A stretch of DNA of 64,000 nt from Sphingobium sp. (GTDB lineage: Bacteria > Pseudomonadota > Alphaproteobacteria > Sphingomonadales > Sphingomonadaceae). Positions 1 to 11,279 of this stretch are shown here, piece by piece. Positions within the stretch are counted from its first letter, which is position 1; each line of letters starts with the position of its first letter. Where the stretch lies: contig QFQF01000001.1 of NCBI GenBank assembly GCA_003248935.1, positions 248,001-312,000 on the forward strand. Reading direction: 5' to 3'. The notes under the pieces are model-generated. The model saw nothing but the letters and a program-made list of their open reading frames with translations. It was not told the DNA's origin and made no database searches. The translations under genes were made by a program, and so were the position numbers.

Positions 1-2
1 TC

Positions 3-1250
3 GCACAGGTGAGCGGATCGGAAGGCAGCTTCACCATCGTCCAGGCCGGATCGCTCTCCGGCACCCCGACGCTGGACACAAGCTCGACGCTCCTGCCCTA
101 TATGTTCAAGGGCACGATCGCGAGCGACAGCTCCGCCGGTACGGTCTCGCTCGACATCACGCGCAAGACGACCACCGAACTGGGCCTCAACCGGTCGCTT
201 TCCAGCGCCTACAACGCCATCTACGCGGCGCTCGACAATGATACCGACGTCGCGCAGAGCGTTCTGGCGATCACGGACGGCGATAGCTTCCGCCAGTCGC
301 TGCGCCAGATGCTGCCGGATCATGCCGGCGGCGCTTTCGAAACGGTAACGGCGGGATCGCGGGCCGCTGCCCGCTCCCTCGCCGATCCCGGCAGCATGAT
401 CCGGGGCGAAGGCCCCGTCTCCACATGGCTCCAGCAGGTCGCATGGGGCAGCGCAAAGAGCGTCGGCGACACCGCATCCTACGACGTCAGCGGCTGGGGC
501 GCGTCGGGCGGCGCGGAGGTCGCGACCGGCATCGGCGCGCTCGGCCTTGGCCTCGCCTATCTCCATGGCACCGACGAGGACAGCGATACCGACAACGCAG
601 TCTCGTCCGACCAGTACGAACTGTCTGCCCACTGGCGCGGCGGGCGCGGACCGCTGACGGCCTATGCCCGGCTCTCTGCGGCGCACATCAGCTTCGACAG
701 CAGCCGCGCGTTCGTCGGCAATACCGGTTCGGCCGACGTCACCCGTACCGCAAAAGGCAAGTGGAACGGCCAGCTCTATTCCGCCACGGCCGGAGCCAGC
801 TACGAGAAGCGCTTCGGCAAGCTCAGCCTGCGGCCGATCGTCTCGTTCGACTATTACCGGCTGAAGGAAGGCGGCTATGCCGAAACCGGCGGCGGCGACG
901 CCTTCAATCTGACCGTCGCGAGCAGGAAAAGCGATGAGCTGGCCGCGAACGGCAGTATCGCCGCCGGTTACGACATGGGCGGCGCCAATCGCGACGAGGG
1001 CTGGCTCCGCGTCGAGATGGAGGGCGGCCGCCGCCAGTTGATCGGCGGCTCCCTCGGTGCGACGACGGCCAGCTTCACGGGCGGCGACAGCTTCACCCTG
1101 TCACCCGAGCAGCGGACCAGCGGCTGGACGGGGAAGGCGCGTATCCTGGGCGGCTCCGACGCGTTCGTCGCCGCGGGCGAGTTCAGCGCGGAACAGCAGC
1201 AGGACCATGTGTCCATCGCGTTCCGCGCCTCCATCCGCTTCCCGATGTAG
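3..1250 (+). CDS. Autotransporter beta-domain protein, 3' part only
   Basis: The gene enters the window already open; codons run in frame from base 3 and an internal GTG at 9 need not be the start. About 415 residues are visible. The last 280 or so look like an autotransporter translocator: alternating amphipathic strands rich in Gly, Ser, Tyr and Arg, and a C-terminus (IRFPM) with aromatic and hydrophobic residues typical of beta-barrel ends. The N-terminal 130 residues would be the end of the passenger and the linker. Such proteins insert a 12-strand barrel in the outer membrane and display or release the passenger. Passenger function cannot be judged here. A strong hairpin follows the stop. 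Confidence 0.8.
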   Translation, partial: AQVSGSEGSFTIVQAGSLSGTPTLDTSSTLLPYMFKGTIASDSSAGTVSLDITRKTTTELGLNRSLSSAYNAIYAALDNDTDVAQSVLAITDGDSFRQSLRQMLPDHAGGAFETVTAGSRAAARSLADPGSMIRGEGPVSTWLQQVAWGSAKSVGDTASYDVSGWGASGGAEVATGIGALGLGLAYLHGTDEDSDTDNAVSSDQYELSAHWRGGRGPLTAYARLSAAHISFDSSRAFVGNTGSADVTRTAKGKWNGQLYSATAGASYEKRFGKLSLRPIVSFDYYRLKEGGYAETGGGDAFNLTVASRKSDELAANGSIAAGYDMGGANRDEGWLRVEMEGGRRQLIGGSLGATTASFTGGDSFTLSPEQRTSGWTGKARILGGSDAFVAAGEFSAEQQQDHVSIAFRASIRFPM

Positions 1251-1280
1251 ACCTGCGGCGATCGAACGAGAGCAACCGGA

Positions 1281-1317
1281 GAGCGGAGGGATCGAGCGAG
1301 ACACGATCCCTCCGCTC
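1281..1317 (+). terminator. Perfect 14-bp hairpin after the autotransporter gene
   Basis: GAGCGGAGGGATCG at 1281-1294 pairs perfectly with 1304-1317 around a 9-nt loop. Only a few Ts follow, so it is either a weak intrinsic terminator or a 3'-end-protecting hairpin. It separates the autotransporter from the zwf operon. Confidence 0.6.
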
Positions 1318-1323
1318 TTGGTG

Positions 1324-1351
1324 TTGCGATGGAACGGCCAGTCGCTATAAG
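1324..1351 (+). promoter_or_regulatory. Candidate promoter of the zwf operon
   Basis: TTGCGA at 1324-1329 and TATAAG at 1346-1351 are 16 bases apart and lie about 50 bases before the zwf start, just after the upstream hairpin. This is assigned only by resemblance to a sigma-70 type promoter. Confidence 0.4.
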
Positions 1352-1403
1352 CAGCCCCACGTGCAGAAAAACCAGTGACGAAAAACGGTAGGGGACACAC
1401 CTT

Positions 1404-2856
1404 TTGACCGAACCATCTGCCACGCTCGTTCTCTTCGGTGCCACCGGGGATCTCGCGCACCGCATGCTCTTCCCCTCTCTCTACAATCTGCTTGGTGACG
1501 GACTGCTGCCCGACGACTTCCTGGTCGTCGCCTCCGGCCGCTCGACGCTCGACGACGACGGTTTCAGGAAGGATGTCGACGCCGCCCTGCGCAAGTTCAT
1601 CACGCCCGAACGCTATGACGCGGAACTGGCAGGCAGGCTCTGCGCGATGATTCTCTATGCCCCCGTGGAGGCGGGCAATGCCGATCAGTTCCGTGCCCTC
1701 GCCGATCGCATCGCCGACCGGATGGACAGGGGCATCGCCGTCTACCTCTCCACCCCGCCGTCCCTGTTCGCCCCGACGGCGCAGGGTCTCGCCGACGCGG
1801 GCCTCGTCGGTCCCGCGACGCGCATCGCGATGGAAAAGCCGATCGGCAAGGATCTCGCCTCCTCCAAGCAGGTGAACGACGCCATCGGCGCCCTGTTCGA
1901 GGAGGAAGCGATCTTCCGCGTCGATCACTATCTGGGCAAGGAAACCGTCCAGAACCTGATGGCGCTGCGTTTCGGCAACATGATGTTCGAACCCCTGTGG
2001 AACGCCGGTGCCATCGACCATGTCCAGATCACGGTTGGCGAGACCGTCGGGCTGGAGGGACGGGTCTCCTATTATGACGGGGTCGGCGCCCTGCGCGACA
2101 TGGTGCAGAACCACATGCTCCAGATCCTGTCGATCATCGCGATGGAGCCCCCCGCCCGCCTCGATTCGACCGCTGTGCGCGATGAGAAGGTGAAGGTGCT
2201 GCGCTCGCTCCGCCCGATGGACGAAGACAGCGTCAAGACGCACAGCGTCCGCGGCCAGTACACGCCGGGCGCCGTGCAGGGCCAGATCGTCACCGGCTAT
2301 GCCGACGAGCTGGGCAAGCCGTCCGACACCGAAACGTTCGTCGCGCTGAAAGGCTATATCGACAACTGGCGCTGGACCGGCGTGCCCTTCTATCTGCGCA
2401 CCGGCAAGCGGATGCCCGCCCGGCAGTCGGAGATCATGATCCAGTTCAAGCCGGTCGCGCATTCCATCTTCGGCAAGCGCGGCCATGGATCGGGCCTTGA
2501 GCCCAACACGCTGATCATCCGCCTTCAGCCCGAAGAGAATATCCGCCTGCTGATCATGGCGAAGGAGCCGGGCCTTGACGGCGTCAAGCTGCGCGAGGTC
2601 GGCCTCGACGTATCGCTCGACCATGAATTCGGCGGCCAGCGGCGACGCATCGCCTATGAACGCCTGCTGCTCGACCTGATCGAGGGCGACGCGACCCTGT
2701 TCGTCCGCCGCGACGAGGTGGAGGCGCAATGGGTCTGGATCGACTCGATCATCGACGGATGGAAGGAGGCGGGCGTCAAGGTCGCGCACTATGCATCGGG
2801 GAACTGGGGGCCCTCCTCGGCGATTGCCCTCATCGAACGCGACGGAGCCAGCTGGC

Positions 2857-2864
<8 letters not shown>
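1404..2864 (+). CDS. zwf: Glucose-6-phosphate 1-dehydrogenase
   Basis: Oxidises glucose-6-phosphate to 6-phosphogluconolactone with NAD(P)+, the entry to the Entner-Doudoroff pathway in the cytoplasm. The 486-residue protein has the nucleotide-binding motif GATGDLAHR at residues 12-20, the substrate-site motif RVDHYLGKE near 172-180, and full family length. The start is TTG at 1404, preceded by a purine-rich GGTAGGGG; translation from it gives the expected N-terminus, and no ATG fits. The stop overlaps the start of edd by 8 bases, so the two are translationally coupled. No 6-phosphogluconolactonase gene is in this operon. Confidence 0.97.
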
Positions 2865-4686
<1,822 letters not shown>

Positions 4687-4688
4687 TC

Positions 4689-5651
4689 ATGACGGAGATT
4701 ATCGCCGCCGACATCGGCGGGACCAACGCGCGCTTCGCCCGTGCGACGCTCGACGCGAACGGCGTGCCGACGCTCGGCGAGGTGCGCAAATACAAGGTCG
4801 CCGAACAGCCGAGCCTGCAGGCATGCTGGGAAAAGTTCGCACGCGACGATGGCGGCCCGCTTCCGGAGGCAGCCTCGATCGCGTTCGCGACCGCGATAGG
4901 CAGGGATGTCATCAAGCTGACCAACAGCAGCTGGATGATCCATCCGGCCACGCTCGCGGATGAACTCGGTCTCAGGCAATTACGCCTTGTCAATGATTTC
5001 GAAGCCGTTGCTCACGCCGTTTCGAAGTTGCCGAAAGACAATCTGGAGCTGCTGTTCGGGCCGGATGAGCCGTTCCCGCAGGACGGGTCGGTGACGATCC
5101 TTGGCCCGGGCACGGGCCTCGGCGTCGCGCTGATCGCCTATGATCAGGGGATACCGCACGTCATGGCGACGGAGGGCGGGCATCTCGACTGGGCACCGCT
5201 CGATCCGCTGGAAGGCAAGGTGCTAGACTATCTGCGCGACAAGTTCCTGCGCGTGTCGACCGAACGGCTCGTTTCCGGCCCCGGCCTCAACAACCTCTAC
5301 AAGGCGCTGGCGACCATCGGCCATGAACGGGTGGAGCTGATGAACGATGCCGATCTGTGGCAGGCGGCACTGTCCGGATCGGACGGTTTCGCGCGCACGG
5401 TGCTCGATCGCTTCTGCCTGTGCTATGGATCGGTCGCGGGCGATCTCGCGCTCGCGCAGGGGCCGCACAGCGTCGTGCTGGCGGGCGGCCTCACGCAGCG
5501 CATGAAGGACGTGTTGTCCACCAGCGGTTTCCATTCGCGGTTCACCGCCAAGGGGCGGTTCCAGGGCCTGATGGCCTCCATTCCGGTGCGGCTCGCCGTG
5601 CATGAGGAAATCGGCCTGTTCGGCGCCGCCGCAGCTTTCAGGGAGAAATAG
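4689..5651 (+). CDS. glk: Glucokinase
   Basis: ATP-dependent phosphorylation of glucose to glucose-6-phosphate, feeding zwf. The 320 residues match the bacterial Glk family of Zymomonas and E. coli type: phosphate-binding DIGGTNARFA at 7-16, GPGTGLGVA near 140, and the EGGH sugar-binding segment near 160. It is third in the zwf-edd-glk-eda operon. The same zwf-edd-glk order occurs in Zymomonas mobilis, where the glucose facilitator glf precedes it; no glf-like gene is seen upstream here. Confidence 0.96.
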   Translation: MTEIIAADIGGTNARFARATLDANGVPTLGEVRKYKVAEQPSLQACWEKFARDDGGPLPEAASIAFATAIGRDVIKLTNSSWMIHPATLADELGLRQLRLVNDFEAVAHAVSKLPKDNLELLFGPDEPFPQDGSVTILGPGTGLGVALIAYDQGIPHVMATEGGHLDWAPLDPLEGKVLDYLRDKFLRVSTERLVSGPGLNNLYKALATIGHERVELMNDADLWQAALSGSDGFARTVLDRFCLCYGSVAGDLALAQGPHSVVLAGGLTQRMKDVLSTSGFHSRFTAKGRFQGLMASIPVRLAVHEEIGLFGAAAAFREK

Positions 5652-5654
5652 ACG

Positions 5655-6272
5655 ATGTCACTGACCGTATCGCAGGTCATGGAACTGGCCCCGGTCGTGC
5701 CGGTGCTGGTGATCGAGAATGTCGCAGACGCCGTTCCCATCGCGCAAGCGCTGGTGAAGGGCGGACTCCGCGCGCTGGAGGTGACGATGCGCACCCCCTC
5801 CGCGCTGGAGGTGATGAAGGAGATGGCGCAGGTCGAGGGCGCGGTCGTGGGCGCTGGCACCGTGCTCAATCCGCAGCAACTCGACCAGGCGCTGAAGGCC
5901 GGTGCGCAGTTCATCGTCAGCCCCGGCCTCACCGAACCACTGGGCAAGGCGGCCATCGCTTCGGGCACCGCGTTCCTGCCGGGCACGGCCACCGCCGCCG
6001 ACATCATGCGCGGCATGGACATGGGCCTTAGCCATTTCAAATTCTTCCCGGCCGAAACCTCGGGCGGACTGCCCGCGCTCAAGGCGCTGGCGGCGCCGCT
6101 CTACACCGCGCGTTTCTGCCCGACGGGGGGCATCACGGCGGAGAGCGCGCCCAAATGGCTGGCCGAACCGGCGGTCAAGTGCGTGGGCGGCAGCTGGGTC
6201 GTGCCGAAAGGACCGGTCGACGTCGCGAAGATCGAGGAACTGGCGCGCGCCGCAGCGGGACTGCGCGGCTAG
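5655..6272 (+). CDS. eda: KDPG / 4-hydroxy-2-oxoglutarate aldolase
   Basis: Cleaves KDPG to pyruvate and glyceraldehyde-3-phosphate, finishing the Entner-Doudoroff pathway. The 205 residues have the class I aldolase features: catalytic Glu in LEVTMRTP near 40-47, and the Schiff-base Lys in HFKFFPAE near residue 129. It is last in the operon, 3 bases after glk. Its TAG stop codon (6270-6272) is the first triplet of the palindromic repeat that follows, so repeat insertion may have set the present C-terminus. Confidence 0.97.
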   Translation: MSLTVSQVMELAPVVPVLVIENVADAVPIAQALVKGGLRALEVTMRTPSALEVMKEMAQVEGAVVGAGTVLNPQQLDQALKAGAQFIVSPGLTEPLGKAAIASGTAFLPGTATAADIMRGMDMGLSHFKFFPAETSGGLPALKALAAPLYTARFCPTGGITAESAPKWLAEPAVKCVGGSWVVPKGPVDVAKIEELARAAAGLRG

Positions 6273-6371
6273 AGCGTTTTCCAAGCAGGTGGAATCACCT
6301 GCTGGCTCGGAAAACGCGGCCAAACAATAAGATAGAGCAGTCGATTTGATTCAGTCAGATCGACTGCTCTA
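6270..6371. repeat. Intergenic palindromic repeat, two-hairpin type
   Basis: The element runs from TAGAGC to GCTCTA and folds into two hairpins. The first has outer arms GCGTTTTCC (6274-6282) and GGAAAACGC (6309-6317) and inner arms AGCAGGTG/CACCTGCT. The second has perfect 12-bp arms TAGAGCAGTCGA (6333-6344) and 6360-6371. The connecting stretch containing CCAAACAA resembles, from memory, abundant intergenic repeats of Rhizobiales. It lies between the convergent genes eda and the SH3 gene and probably also serves as a bidirectional transcript end. Confidence 0.75.
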
Positions 6372-6393
6372 GGCCGCCGTTGCTGGGTGTCGC

Positions 6394-6879
6394 CTAGCTG
6401 GTGGCGCCCCACAAAGCATCGGCGCGAACGAACCCTTTCTTCCCGCCGACATCGAACAGGCACCAGCCGTTCGCGCAATCGCCCAGACGCCCGACCACGC
6501 CGGGTTCGGCCCGGAAATTGACGCCTGCGCTCTCGTCCGGCGCGGCGCGCATCGCGGCAAGCCCATCGACGACGATGGCCGTGCGCGTGTCGCTGAGCAG
6601 ACGGACATGCATCCATCCCTGCGCCCCGGCCGAATCCTCGACCTTCCGCCAGTTGCCCAGCACCTGGACGATGCGCACGGGCAAATCGCGGCGGCGATAG
6701 ATCCAGTTGGAGGGGTAATCGAGGCTGGGGCCAACGCGCATCCGCGCCTCCTGCTCGGAGATCGACGCCCAATAGGGCACCTTGCGCTTGCCCTCGCCAT
6801 GCGCGGCGCCCGCCATCGGCCCGATCATCACGACCGCCGCCAGCGCCAACCCCACAACCGCCCGAACCCGTGTCGTCAT
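6394..6879 (-). CDS. Secreted SH3-domain protein
   Basis: A 161-residue protein with an N-terminal signal peptide (hydrophobic stretch about residues 6-27, ending GAAHG) followed by two bacterial SH3-like repeats. The first (about 45-95) contains RVGPSLDYPSNWIYRRRDLPVRI and the second contains NFRAEPGVVGRLG and WCLFDVGGKKGFV. The family acts in the periplasm, often binding cell wall, but the ligand is unknown. The ATG at 6879 is preferred over in-frame codons up to 7047 because it is immediately followed by the signal peptide. It is transcribed towards eda and shares the upstream spacer with the divergent dehydrogenase gene. Confidence 0.8.
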   Translation of the reverse strand: MTTRVRAVVGLALAAVVMIGPMAGAAHGEGKRKVPYWASISEQEARMRVGPSLDYPSNWIYRRRDLPVRIVQVLGNWRKVEDSAGAQGWMHVRLLSDTRTAIVVDGLAAMRAAPDESAGVNFRAEPGVVGRLGDCANGWCLFDVGGKKGFVRADALWGATS

Positions 6880-7016
6880 TCGCCTGCAATAATCCCCAAT
6901 GAGCGGGAACGCCGTCCCGCTGCCCGATTTCCCGTCCGGCCGATTCCCTGTCCGGAACGGGAGGCCGTGTATAAGCGCTTGACCTCTCCCCCGCCACCGG
7001 CTTAGCGGCTTCAGAC

Positions 7017-8015
7017 ATGCCAAGACGAGAACGCCCGGCAACGCCAAAGGTCATCGTCACCCGCCGACTGCCACCGACGGTCGAGGCGCGGATGGCCGAT
7101 CTGTTCGACGTTCACTTCAACGCCGACGACGTGCCGATGGACCGCGCCGCCCTTGCGGAGGCGATGGCGCAGTGCGACGTCCTGGTCCCCACCGTCACCG
7201 ACCATCTGGATGCCGCCCTCATCGAAGAGGCCCCGGCCCGCCTGCAACTGATCGCCAGCTTCGGCAACGGCGTCGACCATATCGACCTGCATGCCGCACG
7301 CAAAAAACGGATCATCGTCACAAACACGCCGGGCGTCCTGACCGAAGACACCGCCGACATGACGATGGCACTGATCCTGTCCGTGCCCCGCCGTCTGGCA
7401 GAGGGCGAGAAGCTCATCCGTTCGGGCGCATGGGGTGGCTGGAGCCCTTCGGCCATGCTCGGCCACCGGATCGGCGGCAAGCGACTGGGCATTATCGGCA
7501 TGGGCCGCATCGGTCAGGCCGTTGCCCGCCGCGCCAGCGCCTTCGGCCTTTCCATTGCCTATCACAACCGCGAACGCCTACCCGAACAGGTCGAGGCGGA
7601 GACCGGCGCAACCTATCAGCCGACGCTCGACGCCCTGCTCGCGGAGAGCGACATCATCTCGATCAATTGCCCCCTCAACGCGGACAGCAAGGGCATGATC
7701 GATGCCCGGCGCATCGCGCTGATGAAGCCCACCGCCTATTTCATCAATACGTCGCGCGGCGAGATCACCGACGAGGAGGCGCTCATCGCGGCTCTGGAGG
7801 CGGAACGGATCGCCGGTGCGGGCCTCGACGTATTCGCGCACGAACCCGCTGTGGACCCCCGCCTGCTCGCCCTTTCCAACGTCGTCCTGCTGCCGCACAT
7901 GGGATCGGCGACGTTCGAGGGACGGGAGGCGACGGGCGCGAAGGTGATCGCCAGCATCCGGACTTGGGTGGACGGGCATCGTCCGCTGGACCAGGTCCTT
8001 GAAGGCTGGATCTGA
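7017..8015 (+). CDS. D-2-hydroxyacid dehydrogenase (glyoxylate / hydroxypyruvate reductase type)
   Basis: A 332-residue NAD(P)H-dependent enzyme of the D-isomer 2-hydroxyacid dehydrogenase family. The Rossmann motif KRLGIIGMGRIGQA is near residues 158-171. The catalytic triad is visible as Arg in NTSRGEI, Glu in DVFAHEP and His in LLPHMGSAT. The resemblance is closest to glyoxylate reductase/D-glycerate dehydrogenase (GyaR-like), but substrate choice cannot be read from sequence. The next gene starts at or just before its stop. Confidence 0.9.
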   Translation: MPRRERPATPKVIVTRRLPPTVEARMADLFDVHFNADDVPMDRAALAEAMAQCDVLVPTVTDHLDAALIEEAPARLQLIASFGNGVDHIDLHAARKKRIIVTNTPGVLTEDTADMTMALILSVPRRLAEGEKLIRSGAWGGWSPSAMLGHRIGGKRLGIIGMGRIGQAVARRASAFGLSIAYHNRERLPEQVEAETGATYQPTLDALLAESDIISINCPLNADSKGMIDARRIALMKPTAYFINTSRGEITDEEALIAALEAERIAGAGLDVFAHEPAVDPRLLALSNVVLLPHMGSATFEGREATGAKVIASIRTWVDGHRPLDQVLEGWI

Positions 8016-8022
8016 CGCGCGC

Positions 8023-9528
8023 GTGACGACCGCCTCCGAACATGAGCGGCGCGGCAAGTTCGACCGCTGGTGGCACATCTGGGTCATAGGCGGTGTCGAC
8101 CATGACGCCGTGCTGGATCAGGTCGCCGGCGAATCCGGCTGGTCCGGCCGATATGCGTTTCTTGTCGTCATATCGGCCGCGATCTCCCTGCTGGGGCTGC
8201 TGATACCGTCCGTGGCCGTGCTGATCGGTGCGATGCTGCTGTCCCCTCTGATGATGCCGATCATCGGCCTGGGCTTCGGCATCGCCACGCTCGACTTCCA
8301 GGAAATCCGTCGCGCGGCCATCGCACTGGCGCTGGGCTCCGCTCTTGCCATCCTGCTCTCCGTCCTGTTCGTCTCGATCTCGCCGGTCCAGACGATCACC
8401 AGCGAGATTGCCGCCCGGACCCGGCCGACGCTGTTCGACCTGCTCGTTGCACTGCTCTCCGCTGTCGCGGGCGCATATGCCCTGATCCGGGGCCGGGGCG
8501 GCACGGTCGTCGGCGTGGCCATCGCCATCGCGCTGATGCCACCGCTTGCCGTCGTCGGCTTCGGCATCGCCACCTGGAACTGGACTGTCTTTGCTGGCTC
8601 GCTGCTGCTGTTCCTGACCAATGCGGTCACCATCGCGCTGACGGCGGCGCTGGTCGCACGCGTATACGGTTTCGGCAGCCACCTCTCGCGGCACCACACA
8701 GGCTGGCAACTGATCCTGTTCATCGTGTCGCTGGGCATCCTCTCCATCCCGCTGGGCGCTGCGCTGCGCCAGATCGCGTTCGAGGCGGTGGCGCAGCGGC
8801 AGGTACGCGACACCGTGCGCGCGCATTTCCCCTCCGACGCGCGATTGAGCCAGCTCGACATCGACTATGGAGCGAAGCCGCTGCGCGTGCGGGCAGTGAT
8901 GCTGACCCCGCGCCTCGATCCGCGGGCTGACCGCATCATTGCGATCGACCTCCAGGGGCGCCTCGCGCAGCCGATCGACATCCATGTCGACCAGTTGCGT
9001 GTCTCTCTGGAGGCCAATGCGGCGGAGGCGGCGCAGATCGCGCGTGCGAACGACACCGCCGCCGCTCTCACCGTCGACCGCAAGGAACGTGCCGTGGCCG
9101 ATCTCGCTCTGATTGCCGGGATCGCCCCGGCATCCGTCCGCGCCGACCCAAGCGGTCGGACGCTGGCGGCGTCGGCGGCCGCCCTTCCGGGCCTCGGCCT
9201 CGCCGGATATCGGGCACTGGAGCAACGCGCTGCGGATGCGGTGGATGGCTGGAAGGTCGCCCTTGCGCCTCCCGCCTCAATCGCACTCCCCGCCATCGCG
9301 GTGCGTCAGGGGGTTATCGATAATGACGCGCTCGACCTTGCCGGGTGGAGTTCAAACCGGCTGGCGCGCACGATCCTGGTCGAAGGCGGCACGCAAGCGC
9401 AGCGCGATGCGGTTTCCCAGGGTATCGTCGACCGGGGCGGTCGCGCAGAAGCCGGGGAAAGCCGCGGTTCGCTGCGGCTCGCCTGGAAAACACTACCTGC
9501 AACGGACGAGACGGCACCAGCGCGCTAA
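8023..9528 (+). CDS. DUF389 multi-pass membrane protein
   Basis: A 501-residue membrane protein of the DUF389 family. A soluble N-terminal stretch is followed by several hydrophobic helices between about residues 35 and 245, including the conserved IGAMLLSPLMMPIIGLGF segment and the ALMPPLAVVG segment. A soluble C-terminal half of about 250 residues follows. Function is unknown. A TTG at 7999 would overlap the dehydrogenase gene by 17 bases; the GTG at 8023 just after that stop is chosen, though neither has a strong ribosome site. It converges on the DUF2093 gene. Confidence 0.85.
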   Translation: MTTASEHERRGKFDRWWHIWVIGGVDHDAVLDQVAGESGWSGRYAFLVVISAAISLLGLLIPSVAVLIGAMLLSPLMMPIIGLGFGIATLDFQEIRRAAIALALGSALAILLSVLFVSISPVQTITSEIAARTRPTLFDLLVALLSAVAGAYALIRGRGGTVVGVAIAIALMPPLAVVGFGIATWNWTVFAGSLLLFLTNAVTIALTAALVARVYGFGSHLSRHHTGWQLILFIVSLGILSIPLGAALRQIAFEAVAQRQVRDTVRAHFPSDARLSQLDIDYGAKPLRVRAVMLTPRLDPRADRIIAIDLQGRLAQPIDIHVDQLRVSLEANAAEAAQIARANDTAAALTVDRKERAVADLALIAGIAPASVRADPSGRTLAASAAALPGLGLAGYRALEQRAADAVDGWKVALAPPASIALPAIAVRQGVIDNDALDLAGWSSNRLARTILVEGGTQAQRDAVSQGIVDRGGRAEAGESRGSLRLAWKTLPATDETAPAR

Positions 9529-9556
9529 CGGTTCTATGTCCGCCTACCCGGCCGGC

Positions 9557-9763
9557 TTAGCCGATCCCGCGATGCTTCAGGAAAGCGGCCGTCGCCTCGG
9601 CCGCACCGCGATACGCCTCCTGGAACTCCTCGCTCCAGTAGAGCAGATCGTCGATGTCGATCCGCTCGCCACTGACCGCACACAGGACGAACGAACCGGG
9701 GCGCTCCACATCATAATGGGGCGTTCCATAATGCAGGACGGCGAGCCCCGGGATATCGGCCAT
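9557..9763 (-). CDS. DUF2093 family small protein
   Basis: A 68-residue protein with the DUF2093 pattern: a short N-terminus, RPGSFVLCAVSGERIDIDDL at 22-41 and LLYWSEEFQEAY. The family is confined largely to alphaproteobacteria and has no established function. Its start lies 4 bases after the stop of the nitronate monooxygenase gene, so it is probably the last gene of that leftward operon. Confidence 0.85.
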   Translation of the reverse strand: MADIPGLAVLHYGTPHYDVERPGSFVLCAVSGERIDIDDLLYWSEEFQEAYRGAAEATAAFLKHRGIG

Positions 9764-9767
9764 CCGG

Positions 9768-11171
9768 TCAGTCGCCCGTGAGGATCCGGTCGACGAGCTG
9801 CTTGACGGTCGGCACGAAGCCGTTCGAATAGAACGGGTCCTTGCCGAACATATACGCGCTGTGGCCGGCGAACATCAGGTTCCGATCGACCTCTCCGCCA
9901 TGGGCGATGTCCTGCAGCGTCTTCTGGATGCAGAAGCTGCGCGGATCGGCGAGGCGTCCGGTCGAGTTGGTCTCGCTGTCCATCCAGCTGGAAAAGGCGC
10001 ACTGGCTTAGGCAGCCCATGCAGTCGGCCTGATCCTTGCGGATCTCCGACTTTTCGACATCGGTGACGAACACCAGCGTATTGTCCGGCGTCTTGAGCGC
10101 CGCTTCATAGCCCTCGCCCACCCAGGCGCGGGCACGCAGCAGGTCGTTGCGCGTGACCCAGAAATTCTTGCCGCGCACGCCAACGTCGAGCTGATGGGTA
10201 TGATCGCCCGCCTGCTCCAGGCTGAACGCGATCTGCCGCTCGGAACGGGCCTCCAGATTGCGGAGGAACGGGTTGCGCACCGCCGAGCTATAGAAGCCCG
10301 TAGGCGAGAAGCGGTGGAGCAGCACATCACCCTCGTCGAGTTGGGTCAGCCTTTGCTTCCACTCGTCGGGGATCGGGCTTTCCTGCGTCAGCAGCGGCCG
10401 GGTGCCGAACTGGAACGCGATGGCGCCCAGTTCCGGATTATCGATCCAGTCGTTCCAGTCACGCAGGTGCCAGACGCCACCCGCCATTACGATCGGCACG
10501 TCGTCCGAAATACCGCCTTCGCGCATCGTATCGCGCAGCGCCTTGACGCGTGGATAGGGATTTTCGGGCTTCAGCGGATCTTCGGCATTGGACAGGCCAT
10601 TGTGACCACCGGCCAGCCAGGGGTCCTCATAGACGACCGCCGCCAGCCACTCCGCAGCCTTTGAATAGGCGCGCTTCCACAATGCGCGGAAGGCGCGGCC
10701 GGAACTGACGATCGGCAGATAGCTGACATTGTAGGACGCAGCGATCTCACTGAGCTTGTAGGGCATGCCCGCGCCGCAGGTCACGCCTGACACCATGCCG
10801 CGCGTCTTTTCCAGGACGCCGTGCAGCACCCGCTGCGCGCCGCCCATTTCCCACAGCACGTTGATGTTGATCGCGCCCTTGCCACCGGCGACTTCGAACG
10901 CGCGCTTCACCTGCTCGACGGCACCGTCGATGGCATAGGCGATCAGTTCCTCGTGCCGGTCGCGGCGCGTCTTGCCGTGGTACAGCTGCGGGATGATCTT
11001 GCCGGTCGGATCATAGCTGTCGGCATTGACCGCCGAAACCGTGCCGATACCGCCGGCGGCCGCCCAGGCGCCGGAGCTCTGGTGGTTGGAAACTGCAACG
11101 CCCTTGCCACCTTCGATCAGCGGCCACACCTCGCGACCACCGTAGACGATGGGTTTCAAACCCTTGAACAA
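9768..11171 (-). CDS. NAD(P)H-dependent flavin oxidoreductase / nitronate monooxygenase family
   Basis: A 467-residue FMN TIM-barrel enzyme of the nitronate monooxygenase / 2-nitropropane dioxygenase family. It has the GIGTVSAVNADSYDP segment, the glycine-rich GVTCGAGMPYKLSE, the AGGHNGLSN and VMAGGVW phosphate-binding loops, and a C-terminal extension with Cys pairs (DCMGCLSQC). The start chosen is TTG at 11171, because GGGAG lies 6 bases before it and the protein then begins FKGLKPIV; the more upstream GTG (11234) would add 21 residues. The physiological substrate is unknown. Confidence 0.85.
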   Translation of the reverse strand: MFKGLKPIVYGGREVWPLIEGGKGVAVSNHQSSGAWAAAGGIGTVSAVNADSYDPTGKIIPQLYHGKTRRDRHEELIAYAIDGAVEQVKRAFEVAGGKGAININVLWEMGGAQRVLHGVLEKTRGMVSGVTCGAGMPYKLSEIAASYNVSYLPIVSSGRAFRALWKRAYSKAAEWLAAVVYEDPWLAGGHNGLSNAEDPLKPENPYPRVKALRDTMREGGISDDVPIVMAGGVWHLRDWNDWIDNPELGAIAFQFGTRPLLTQESPIPDEWKQRLTQLDEGDVLLHRFSPTGFYSSAVRNPFLRNLEARSERQIAFSLEQAGDHTHQLDVGVRGKNFWVTRNDLLRARAWVGEGYEAALKTPDNTLVFVTDVEKSEIRKDQADCMGCLSQCAFSSWMDSETNSTGRLADPRSFCIQKTLQDIAHGGEVDRNLMFAGHSAYMFGKDPFYSNGFVPTVKQLVDRILTGD

Positions 11172-11279
11172 TGAAGTCTCCCACGCAACGCCGGCCGTCC
11201 CCTGACGGCCCGTGCAATCCAAAGCTTCGCGCACCCATACCAGCTTTTGGGTGACAGCGACCGAAAAATTCGGGCCGCC

